Source: an uncultured Collinsella sp. (lineage in GTDB: Bacteria > Actinomycetota > Coriobacteriia > Coriobacteriales > Coriobacteriaceae). Taken from it: a stretch of DNA of 19,973 nt. The notes beneath the pieces are model-generated. The model was given only the letters and a program-made list of their open reading frames with translations. It did not search any database and had not been told where the DNA came from. Position 1 is the first letter of the stretch, and the number at the start of each line of letters is the position of its first letter. The position numbers and the translations under genes are program-made. Positions 13,457-19,973 of this stretch are shown here, in pieces. Where the stretch lies: the NCBI GenBank assembly GCA_900546825.1, contig UREE01000033.1:1-19973 (forward strand). The letters run 5' to 3'.

Positions 13457-14620
13457 CTACTTAATCACGCGCACGCGATACATCGACGGAATCTGCTTGA
13501 GCGCCTCGATCGTGCTGCCGTCCAGGTGCTCATCGGTGTCGAACATGGTGTAGGCGTTCTCGCCAGCGGACTCGTTGGTCATGCGCTGCACATTGGCGTT
13601 GTCCTTGGCGAGAATGGCCGTGATCTGGCCGATCATGTTGGGCACGTTGGCATGCAGGCAGGCAATGCGGCTTGCGGCGCGCGCCTTGCCCATGCTGCAG
13701 GCGGGGTAGTTGACGCTGTGCGCGATGTTGCCGTTTTCCAGGTAATCCTTGAGCTCGCTGATGGCCATGTCGGCGCAGTTGGCCTCGGCCTCGCCGGTGC
13801 CGGCGCCCGAATGCGTGGTGATAAACGTATTGGGCATCTTGACGGTCTTGGGCGTGGCAAAGTCGCAGCTAAACCAGCTGAGCTTGCCCTCGCGCAGGGC
13901 GGCGTCGACGGCGTCCTCGTCAATGATGGTCTCGCGCGCGTAGTTGATGAGCACGGCGTCGGGCGCCAGCAGGTTAATCTGCTCGGTGCTGATCATACCG
14001 ATGGTGTCGGCCTTGCTGGGCACGTGCACGGTGAGGTAGTCGCAGCCGCGGCACAGATCCTCGAGCGTGCCCACGCGCTGCACCTCGCGGCTCAGCACCC
14101 ACGCGTGCTCGACGGAAATGAACGGATCGTAGCCGTAAACGTCCATGCCCAGGTCGACACAGGCGTTGGCGACCTTGGAGCCTACGTTGCCCAGGCCGAT
14201 GACGCCGATGCGCTTGCCCTTGAGCTCGCGGCCCACAAAGGCCTTCTTGGCTTTTTCGGCATCGACCTGGATCTCGGGGTCGTCGGCGTTGTCGCGCACC
14301 CAGTTCATCGACTGTACCACGCCGCGGCTCGAGAGCACCAGCATGCCTAGGACGAGCTCCTTGACGGCGTTGCTGTTGGCGCCGGGGGAGTTAAAGACAA
14401 CGACGCCCTTCTTGGCGTACTCCTCGACGGGAATGTTGTTGACGCCGGCGCCGCAGCGGGCGATGGCGCGAATGCCCTCGGGCAGCTCGTAGCCGTGCAG
14501 GTCGGTCGAGCGCATCAGGATGGCGTCGGCCTCCTCGGCGGTGCTTACAAACTCGTAGCCCTCGCCAAACTCGACTTTGCCGTCTTTAGTGATGTCGTCG
14601 ATGGTCTTAATCTTACGCAT
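13457..14620 (-). CDS. serA: D-3-phosphoglycerate dehydrogenase
   Basis: Oxidises 3-phosphoglycerate to 3-phosphohydroxypyruvate with NAD+, the first dedicated step of serine synthesis. 387 residues. An N-terminal substrate domain with RCGAGVNNIPVEEYAKKG and FNSPGANSNAVKE is followed by the NAD-binding Rossmann domain (GVIGLGNVGSKVANA, about 137-151), the catalytic Arg in NYARET (R229) and His in THSGAGTGEAE (H270). The ACT-type domain lies at about 315-387, suggesting regulation by an amino acid, probably serine. Where many SerA proteins have a Glu in a DV-x-EP-like segment, this one reads CDFATPKTV, so the third catalytic residue is not obvious. AAGGAG lies seven bases before the ATG. It is 72 bp downstream of serC and shares its terminator. 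Confidence 0.95.
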   Translation of the reverse strand: MRKIKTIDDITKDGKVEFGEGYEFVSTAEEADAILMRSTDLHGYELPEGIRAIARCGAGVNNIPVEEYAKKGVVVFNSPGANSNAVKELVLGMLVLSSRGVVQSMNWVRDNADDPEIQVDAEKAKKAFVGRELKGKRIGVIGLGNVGSKVANACVDLGMDVYGYDPFISVEHAWVLSREVQRVGTLEDLCRGCDYLTVHVPSKADTIGMISTEQINLLAPDAVLINYARETIIDEDAVDAALREGKLSWFSCDFATPKTVKMPNTFITTHSGAGTGEAEANCADMAISELKDYLENGNIAHSVNYPACSMGKARAASRIACLHANVPNMIGQITAILAKDNANVQRMTNESAGENAYTMFDTDEHLDGSTIEALKQIPSMYRVRVIK

Positions 14621-14692
14621 GGAAAAACTCCTTAGCAGGTTTTGATCTAAGCAGGGTGGTTTGAAGTGGCTGGTCGGCCCGCGCGTTGCGGG

Positions 14693-15817
14693 CTAGTTAG
14701 ATCGCGGGCTCAAACTATGCTGCGCTTCGAAGTCCTTCATGTACGAGGCCAGCGCCTGCACGTCTTCCATGGTGACGGCGTTGTACACGCTGGCACGCAT
14801 GCCGCCCACCAGGCGATGGCCCTTGACGTTTTGAATCTGGTGCTCGGCCGCGCCTGCGACAAAGGCGGCGTCGAGGTCGGCATCGCCGGTGCGGAACGTG
14901 ACGTTGGCGATGGAGCGGCTGTCGGCCTGCGTGGTGCCATGGAACAGTTCGCTTTGCTCGAGCAAGTCATAGAGCAGGTTGGCTTTGGCCCAGTTGCGCT
15001 CGGCCATGGCGGCAAGTCCGCCGGTCTGCTCAACCCAACGGAACACCTTGCCGCACACGTAGATACCAAAGGTGTTGGGCGTGTTGAGCATGGAGCCCTT
15101 GGCGGCCTGGGTCTTAAGGTCCATGTACTGCGGCGTCTGCGCAAAGGCTGGACCGTCGGCGATCAGGTCGTCGCGCACGATAACCACGGTGACGCCCGCG
15201 GCGCCGGCGTTTTTCTGAGCGCCGGCGTAGATGAGTCCGTAGCGCTCGACGTCGAGCGGCTGCGACAAAAAGCAGCTCGAGACATCGGCGACCAGCGGTA
15301 CGTCGCCGAAGTTAGGCAGCTCGTGGTACATGGTGCCAAAGATGGTGTTGTTCTGGCAGATGTAGACGTAGTCGAGCCCGCCGCCCGCGGCCTCGGCGGC
15401 AATGCGCGCGTTGATGTCGGCCATGTCGGGGATGCGGTCGAAGTTGGTGTCTTCGGAGCTCGCGAGCAGCACGGCCTCGCCGTACTTGGCGGCTTCCTTG
15501 TACGCCTTGTTGGCGAAGTTGCCGGTCACGACGTAGCCGGCGCGGCCGCGGCGCATGAGGTTCATCGGGATGCCCGCAAACTGCAGCGTGGCGCCGCCCT
15601 GCAAAAACAGAACACGGTAGTTATCGGGGATGCTCAGCAGGCGGCGCAGGGTTGCCTCGGCGTCGTCGATGATCTGCTGGTACATGCTAGATCGATGGCT
15701 CATCTCGAGCACGGACATGCCGCAACCGTGGTAGTCCATCATCTCGTCGGCGATCTCGGCGAGCACGCTGGTAGGCAGCGCGGCCGGGCCAGCTGAGAAG
15801 TTGTGCACACGTGCCAT
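14693..15817 (-). CDS. serC: Phosphoserine aminotransferase
   Basis: PLP enzyme converting 3-phosphohydroxypyruvate and glutamate to phosphoserine and 2-oxoglutarate, the second serine step. Residues NFSAGPAALP at the start, MSHRSSMYQ, LFLQGGATLQF and VADVSSCFLS are family hallmarks, and AGAQKNAGAAG carries the PLP Lys at about residue 200. NTPNTFGIY and GGMRASVYNAV close the C-terminal domain. Length (374) is normal. GAGGGG precedes the ATG at 15817 by about nine bases. It is first of the serC-serA unit. No serB is in the window. Confidence 0.96.
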   Translation of the reverse strand: MARVHNFSAGPAALPTSVLAEIADEMMDYHGCGMSVLEMSHRSSMYQQIIDDAEATLRRLLSIPDNYRVLFLQGGATLQFAGIPMNLMRRGRAGYVVTGNFANKAYKEAAKYGEAVLLASSEDTNFDRIPDMADINARIAAEAAGGGLDYVYICQNNTIFGTMYHELPNFGDVPLVADVSSCFLSQPLDVERYGLIYAGAQKNAGAAGVTVVIVRDDLIADGPAFAQTPQYMDLKTQAAKGSMLNTPNTFGIYVCGKVFRWVEQTGGLAAMAERNWAKANLLYDLLEQSELFHGTTQADSRSIANVTFRTGDADLDAAFVAGAAEHQIQNVKGHRLVGGMRASVYNAVTMEDVQALASYMKDFEAQHSLSPRSN

Positions 15818-15951
15818 CTTCTAGTTCCCCTCGTAGTCGTTTGAACGTTCGGGATACTTTAGCACAGTGCAGCGTCAGGCGCGACCGCATCACGGTAAAA
15901 CTCGAGTGCGCCGCTATGATTTACAGGATGGTTACATGGGGGAGGGGTGCT

Positions 15952-16029
15952 TTACTCCTCGGGCAAATCCAAATCTGCGAGCGAAGGCATGAGGTTCTCT
16001 AGGCGCTTGATTTCTTCGTCGCAAATTAG
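15952..16029 (-). pseudogene. Possible 3' remnant of a lost gene (26 codons)
   Basis: Between serC and the antiporter a minus-strand frame reads CDEEIKRLENLMPSLADL and then DLPEE before TAA. This composition is strongly protein-like, an amphipathic acidic C-terminus, yet the frame is closed upstream by TAG at 16032-16030 and has no start codon or ribosome site. It looks like the tail of a decayed or deleted gene. It could be chance, as 26 codons is short. Confidence 0.35.
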
Positions 16030-16043
16030 CTAACCCCTGGTCA

Positions 16044-17645
16044 CTACGACGCCAGTGTGGCGATGACAGCTTCGTCGCCGGCGTGGACTTGGGTGTTGCC
16101 GTCGGGGATGATCGTTTGGCCGTCGCGCTTGAGCATCACGACGATAAAGGGGTGCTTGCCTTGCGGCACGTCGCGCAGGCGCTGACCGGCCAGGCGACCG
16201 TGGGGCGTCACGGTGACCTCGCGCAGCGTAACCTCGGCACGCTCTTCAAACGTTGGCGCGGCCATAACCAGAAGGTCGCCTTCTTCAATTACGGTGTCGC
16301 CGTTGGGCAGCACGGGGTGTGCGCCGTCACGCAGCACCAGGACCACGAGCATGTCCGTGACGCTGCCAATGTCCGCGAGTGAGCGCCCGGCAAACGGATG
16401 ACCCGCGCCCACCTTGAGCTTGACGAACGACATGCCGTTTTCGTCGCGGTAATCGTTAAAGGTGCGGCGCACATCGCCTGCTGCATCGATCATGTCGAGC
16501 TTCTTCGCCACCGCCGGTAGCAGCGATCCCTGCACCACAATGCTTGACACGGCAATCACAAACACCAGGTCAAACAGGTCGTGACCACCGGGAACACCGG
16601 TTACCACGGCAAAGAGACTAAATACGACCGAAGCCGCGCCGCGCAGACCCGCCCAGCTTACGAGCGCAACCTGGCGAGGGTTGGTCTTAAAGGGCACCAG
16701 CAGCAGGCCCACGGCGATGGGGCGGCTCACGAAGAGCATAAACGCCATGAGCGCCAGGCCGGGTAGCAGCATTTGCGGCAGGCGCGCGGGCGTGACGAGT
16801 AGGCCCAGCAAAAAGAAGATGGTCATCTCGGCCATCTCGGTGAGGGTGTCAAAGAAGTGCGCCAGCTCGACCTTGCCGGTGATGTCGCTCGCGCCCAGCA
16901 CAATGCCGGCCAGGTACACGGCCAAAAAGCCGTTGCCGCCCAGGTAGCTCGGCAGCGCGTAGGCGACGATTGCCACGGCGAACAAAAAGATGGTCTGCGC
17001 GCCCTCGGCTGTTGCGCGTGCGCGTTCAATCAGGTGGCCCGCCGCCCAGCCGATGGCAAGGCCCAGGCCCACGCCCAGGATAATCTGCTTGGCCAGCAGT
17101 GTGGGAATGTTGATGTCGCCGCCGGCTGCGAGTGTGGCGAGCACGGCGGTGAGCATGTAGGCGACGGGGTCGTTGGAGCCCGATTCGACCTCGAGCAGCG
17201 AGTCGGTGCCGCCCCTCAGCGAAAGGCTGTGCTCGCGCAGAACGCTAAAGACGCTGGCCGCGTCGGTGGACGCCACAACTGATCCCAGCAGCAGGCCGCC
17301 GATCCAGTCGAAGCCCAGTACAAAGTGCGCGAACACGCCGGTAATGCCGGCAGTGATGACGACGCCGAGCGTGCTCAGCAGCACCGCAGGCGCGGCGACG
17401 GGCTTGGCACGGTCGATGTTGGTGTTAAAACCGCCGTAGAACATGATGAACAGCAGCGCCGTGCTGCAGACGGTTTCGGTGAGCGCGTAGTCGCTAAAGT
17501 CGATGTGAGCCGGCCCGTTGACGCCCAACAGCATGCCGAGCGCGATAAAGATGAGCAGGGTGGGGAAGGGGAGTTTTTTGCCGACGGGCTTGATGGTCAG
17601 GCACAGAATAATAACGAGGCCGATAAAGAGAAGGATCTGGTTCAT
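16044..17645 (-). CDS. CPA1-type K+(Na+)/H+ antiporter with C-terminal RCK_C domains
   Basis: A 533-residue membrane antiporter. Residues 1 to about 390 form about twelve membrane helices, with VASTDAASVFSVLRE and ESGSNDPVAYML, the conserved cation-binding region of NhaP2/CvrA-type exchangers. Residues from about 405 to 533 hold two consecutive cytosolic RCK_C-like domains (from about MSFVKLKVG, and from VTVTPHGRLAG), which sense ligands and gate transport. It probably exports K+ or Na+ in exchange for H+ and helps pH and ion balance. The ATG at 17645 begins directly with the first helix; AGGAG is 12 bases away, longer than usual, so translation may be modest. No terminator is seen after the stop. 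It is divergent from the phosphatase at 17899. Confidence 0.93.
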   Translation of the reverse strand: MNQILLFIGLVIILCLTIKPVGKKLPFPTLLIFIALGMLLGVNGPAHIDFSDYALTETVCSTALLFIMFYGGFNTNIDRAKPVAAPAVLLSTLGVVITAGITGVFAHFVLGFDWIGGLLLGSVVASTDAASVFSVLREHSLSLRGGTDSLLEVESGSNDPVAYMLTAVLATLAAGGDINIPTLLAKQIILGVGLGLAIGWAAGHLIERARATAEGAQTIFLFAVAIVAYALPSYLGGNGFLAVYLAGIVLGASDITGKVELAHFFDTLTEMAEMTIFFLLGLLVTPARLPQMLLPGLALMAFMLFVSRPIAVGLLLVPFKTNPRQVALVSWAGLRGAASVVFSLFAVVTGVPGGHDLFDLVFVIAVSSIVVQGSLLPAVAKKLDMIDAAGDVRRTFNDYRDENGMSFVKLKVGAGHPFAGRSLADIGSVTDMLVVLVLRDGAHPVLPNGDTVIEEGDLLVMAAPTFEERAEVTLREVTVTPHGRLAGQRLRDVPQGKHPFIVVMLKRDGQTIIPDGNTQVHAGDEAVIATLAS

Positions 17646-17794
17646 GGATGGTGTCCGCTCCTGGGTGGTTGGCGTGGCACGGTCAGTTGTCTGCGGTTAT
17701 TTGTACCCAAAGATGGTGGGTTTATGGGGTTAGATTGCGGGCGTGCGCGATATCGTCATAGACGGCTGCCGTCTTTGCCTCTGCTCGGAAACCC

Positions 17795-17823
17795 TTTCCA
17801 GCTTTATTGCAACGGAGTACAAT
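17795..17823 (+). promoter_or_regulatory. Likely promoter of the PPP-type phosphatase gene
   Basis: TTTCCA (17795-17800) and TACAAT (17818-17823) are spaced by 17 bp; TACAAT differs from the -10 consensus by one base. Just downstream AAGTT-c-AACTT-g-AAGTT (17835-17851) forms overlapping short palindromes that could be an operator. A perfect compact palindrome AGACGGC-T-GCCGTCT lies upstream at 17760-17774. The rest of 17646-17898 shows nothing else. Confidence 0.45.
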
Positions 17824-17898
17824 GGGTAACGTTTAAGTTCAACTTGAAGTTTTAGTTGCGGCACCGGGCTTCGGCCGCAATGCAAGGAGAGGCGTACC

Positions 17899-18738
17899 AT
17901 GGCGATCTATGTGACATCTGATGCTCACGGGCACGTGCGTGCGCTTGACGAGGCCCTGTCTAAGATTTCGCTGGCGTCCGACGACACGCTGTACGTGCTG
18001 GGCGACATGATCGATCGCGGGCCCGATCCGGTCGGCGTTATTAAGCTCGTGCGCTCGCTGCCCAACGCCCGCGTGCTCAAGGGCAATCACGAGCAGATCA
18101 TGCTCGATGCCATCATTGGCCAGGATCCGCTCGATGCCGAGACCTGGGATATCAACGGTGGCTGGACGACGCGCGAGCAGCTCAACGACATGGAATTTGA
18201 CGCATACGAGGAGCTCGTGCGATGGATGGCCGCGCTGCCGCTCTACGCGGTGGCCGAGACCGAGGAGCGCCCGTATCTGCTGGTACATGCTGGAATCGAG
18301 ATGAAGGCGGCGCGCGCGTTTTTGCTTGAGCATGGCGTCGATTGTGCCGATGGCGTTGGAGCGGTGGGTGCCGATCGCGAGCTGCTGCAGCAGATGCTCG
18401 CGGTGCAGTCGGCCGATGACCTGCTGTGGATTCGTCACGGCTATTGGGATGCGCCGACCGGGCTGCTTTCTGCCGAGGGCAAGGGTCCGGTCGTGGTGAG
18501 CGGTCACACGCCAACGGTGTCGCTCGGGCGTTATTGCGAGGTCGGTGGTCTTGCGGGGCTCGATGAGGAGTCGGGCCGCGGGCAGATCGTGCGCCTGGGC
18601 GGCGAGGATGCCGCCGGTGTGCCCGATCGCATCGATATCGACTGCGCCGCCGCCACCGGCTCCGAGTTCGGCCGCGTCGGTATCCTGCGCCTTGATGACG
18701 GCGCCGAGTTCTATGCGAACATCAACCCAGGCGAATAA
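17899..18738 (+). CDS. PPP-family metallophosphoesterase (serine/threonine phosphatase or ApaH-like)
   Basis: A 279-residue cytosolic di-metal phosphatase. Metal ligands are complete: SDAHGH (D8, H10), GDMIDRG (D36), GNHE (N63, H64), VHAG (H130) and SGHTPT (H203). GDMIDRGPD and GNHE together define the PPP family, which includes bacterial protein phosphatases and diadenosine-tetraphosphate hydrolases; the sequence does not decide between them. The C-terminus ends in a short beta-rich tail. AAGGAGAGG precedes the ATG. It stands alone on the plus strand and is closed by the hairpin at 18869-18910. Confidence 0.9.
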   Translation: MAIYVTSDAHGHVRALDEALSKISLASDDTLYVLGDMIDRGPDPVGVIKLVRSLPNARVLKGNHEQIMLDAIIGQDPLDAETWDINGGWTTREQLNDMEFDAYEELVRWMAALPLYAVAETEERPYLLVHAGIEMKAARAFLLEHGVDCADGVGAVGADRELLQQMLAVQSADDLLWIRHGYWDAPTGLLSAEGKGPVVVSGHTPTVSLGRYCEVGGLAGLDEESGRGQIVRLGGEDAAGVPDRIDIDCAAATGSEFGRVGILRLDDGAEFYANINPGE

Positions 18739-18868
18739 TCGGTGCAAAGGGTAGCTAATTTGGGACGGAGCTTTTTTGACTACTTTCGGAGAATAGCGCC
18801 TTCTTGCTCGGTAAGCGCGAGAAATGAGGAGCGTCTGCGTCCTCGGCAGTGCGAAAATGCTCGAAAAA

Positions 18869-18910
18869 CCATCGCAACGGAGTCAAACGACGTTGCGACG
18901 GTTCTTTTTT
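18869..18910 (+). terminator. Intrinsic terminator after the phosphatase gene
   Basis: CCATCGCAACG (18869-18879) pairs with CGTTGCGACGG (18891-18901) with one mismatch, around an 11-nt loop. TTCTTTTTT follows directly. It lies 130 bp after the phosphatase stop codon. The 130 bp between show no gene. Confidence 0.85.
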
Positions 18911-18923
18911 GGCTGCCCGCTGG

Positions 18924-19046
18924 CTAAGTGAGTAGACTTTTTTGGAAATGCCGAGCAGCCGGCAAATTTGCCTCAACAAAACCGCAGGTCACTGACTTGT
19001 GTTTTGCCGGTGTGGTCAGGGATTCGGCAAAAGTCTACTCACTTAG
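18924..19046. repeat. 123-bp palindromic intergenic element with 18-bp perfect terminal repeats
   Basis: CTAAGTGAGTAGACTTTT (18924-18941) is the exact reverse complement of 19029-19046. Inside, TGCCGA/TCGGCA and CCGGCAAA/TTTGCCGG are nested in matching order, so the whole segment can fold into one long interrupted stem. The tip contains GTCA-c-TGAC. No protein is encoded. It resembles a MITE or large REP-like element. Its GTAGACTTTTTTGG edge resembles GTAGAT-TTTTGGG of the elements at 6449-6550, hinting at one repeat family. No target-site duplication is obvious. Confidence 0.7.
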
Positions 19047-19093
19047 TTTTGCGTGTCACAAATCGTCCGCAACGAGACCCCCCATTGCGCCAA

Positions 19094-19973
19094 TTAGGCG
19101 CCGTACGGGTTGCGGTCGCGCTCGATGCGTTGGCGGATGTGGGCGTATTCGATAATCAGCAGCACCAGGAGTAGGGCCATGATGGCTAGGTAGCTCACCA
19201 CGGCGCCCATCAGACCCAGCAGGTTGATCAGGATCACCGGCAGCACTACGCTTACGGCGAAGCAGATCAGGTAGATTTTGGTGACGTCGCCGGCATGGCG
19301 CAGCACCGTGATGATGGCGTAGATAAAGTCGATGGCCGCGGTGACGCCGCCGGCGACAACCATCAGCAGTGCCAGCGTGCGGTAGCGCTCAAAATTGAGG
19401 CCGTACATGAAGCTCATGAGGGGAATACCGGGACCTGCCATAAATGCGGCGCACACGCTGGTGATGACCACGATCAGTGCCATAACGGCAACAATAATCA
19501 GGTCAAAGCGGCGACGCTTGCGCGGATTCGTCCAAATGCTCGACAGACGCAGAAGCTGCGGTTTATAGACAAATCCGATGCTCAACAAAATGGCCTGCGC
19601 TGGAAAGAACAGGGCATTAAAGTACAGCTGATATTTGTATGCCAGCGTGCCTTCCATCACAAACTTGGGCATGCTCTCAATAAGGTTGAACAGGAACAGT
19701 GCACCAAAGAGCGGGGCGCACTGGACAAACAGGTGGCCGACCTCGCGCAGGCTCACGTGGCGCGATTTTTCGGTCTCGAGCAGGGCAAGCGGCGCGGTGA
19801 CCAGCACGAGCGAGGCGATGGCGGTGACACCCATGGCCATGGCCGCGATGGGCATACTGCGCGTGAGGAACAGCGCCACGCTAAAGACCGCGATGACGCC
19901 GACGGATCGTAGCGTTTGGCTCATGCCGGCCAGGTAGAGTTTGTCGGCCTGCTGCAGGCGGCCCTCGTACACG
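19094..19973 (-). CDS. Polysaccharide flippase (Wzx/MATE-type), C-terminal part only
   Basis: Reading frame stays open to the right edge, so at least 292 C-terminal residues are seen and the true start lies outside. There are about eight hydrophobic helices with short charged loops (ETEKSRHVSLREVGH, NPRKRRRFD). A loop with SMPKFVMEGTLAYKYQLYFNALF precedes a new helix pair, the pattern of lipopolysaccharide or capsule repeat-unit exporters of the MOP superfamily. It would flip lipid-linked sugars across the membrane. A GTG near the edge should not be taken as the start, because the sequence around it is mid-protein. GCGCC/GGCGC (19087-19091 with 19097-19101) forms a small hairpin around the stop codon, without a U-tract. 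Confidence 0.8.
   Translation of the reverse strand, partial: VYEGRLQQADKLYLAGMSQTLRSVGVIAVFSVALFLTRSMPIAAMAMGVTAIASLVLVTAPLALLETEKSRHVSLREVGHLFVQCAPLFGALFLFNLIESMPKFVMEGTLAYKYQLYFNALFFPAQAILLSIGFVYKPQLLRLSSIWTNPRKRRRFDLIIVAVMALIVVITSVCAAFMAGPGIPLMSFMYGLNFERYRTLALLMVVAGGVTAAIDFIYAIITVLRHAGDVTKIYLICFAVSVVLPVILINLLGLMGAVVSYLAIMALLLVLLIIEYAHIRQRIERDRNPYGA

Noticed and set aside
17839..18747. Minus-strand open frame of 302 codons opposite the phosphatase
   Set aside because: Shadow of a gene with all PPP motifs on the plus strand.
18755..18979. Minus-strand 74-codon frame in the last intergenic region
   Set aside because: It runs through the terminator and half of the palindromic element and has no ribosome site.

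Overview
The window looks like chromosomal DNA of a GC-rich gut actinobacterium of the class Coriobacteriia, most likely Collinsella or a close relative. This rests on overall impression: high GC, AAGGAG-type ribosome binding sites, heavy use of CGC/CTG/GCC codons, gene content, and short palindromic intergenic repeats. No rRNA, tRNA or other marker gene settles the taxonomy. I see no tRNA, rRNA, CRISPR array, integrase or transposase.

Layout. (1) 1-2334, minus strand: a metal-resistance cluster of an ArsR/SmtB repressor with a complete zinc-type alpha5 site, a 72-residue HMA metal-binding protein and a P1B-type ATPase that runs off the left edge. Three copies of one 24-bp operator serve it. 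Two form a perfect inverted repeat embedded in a near-consensus promoter, and the third lies just upstream of the ATPase. (2) 2335-4219: a 249-bp segment bounded by 42-bp imperfect inverted repeats, then a protein of unknown function with a nuclease-like C-terminal domain. (3) 4220-6550: a DEDDh exonuclease, divergent from a His-rich ArsP_2-type heavy-metal permease. The region between them carries four copies of one 10-bp half-site. (4) 6555-7640, minus: a DUF308/HdeD membrane protein followed with no gap by a YaiI/YqxD protein. (5) 7829-9909, plus: a putative iron box, a nitroreductase-like protein and two tandem histidine phosphatases, closed by a strong hairpin. (6) 9955-11905, minus: an M20 deacylase and a short DUF1015-like protein. 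(7) 12060-13109, plus: a second member of the same unknown family as in (2). (8) 13387-15817, minus: serC-serA, the first two dedicated steps of serine synthesis, with a good terminator. (9) 15952-19046: a possible gene remnant, a K+/H+ antiporter with RCK_C domains, a divergent PPP-type phosphatase, a terminator and a 123-bp palindromic element. (10) 19094-19973, minus: the C-terminal part of a polysaccharide flippase running off the right edge.

The window mixes housekeeping genes (serC, serA, antiporter, exonuclease) with two metal-export modules. The most interesting points are the three-operator ArsR circuit, a codon-use break inside the ATPase, the repeated half-site array before the permease, and the two diverged copies of an uncharacterised nuclease-like family.
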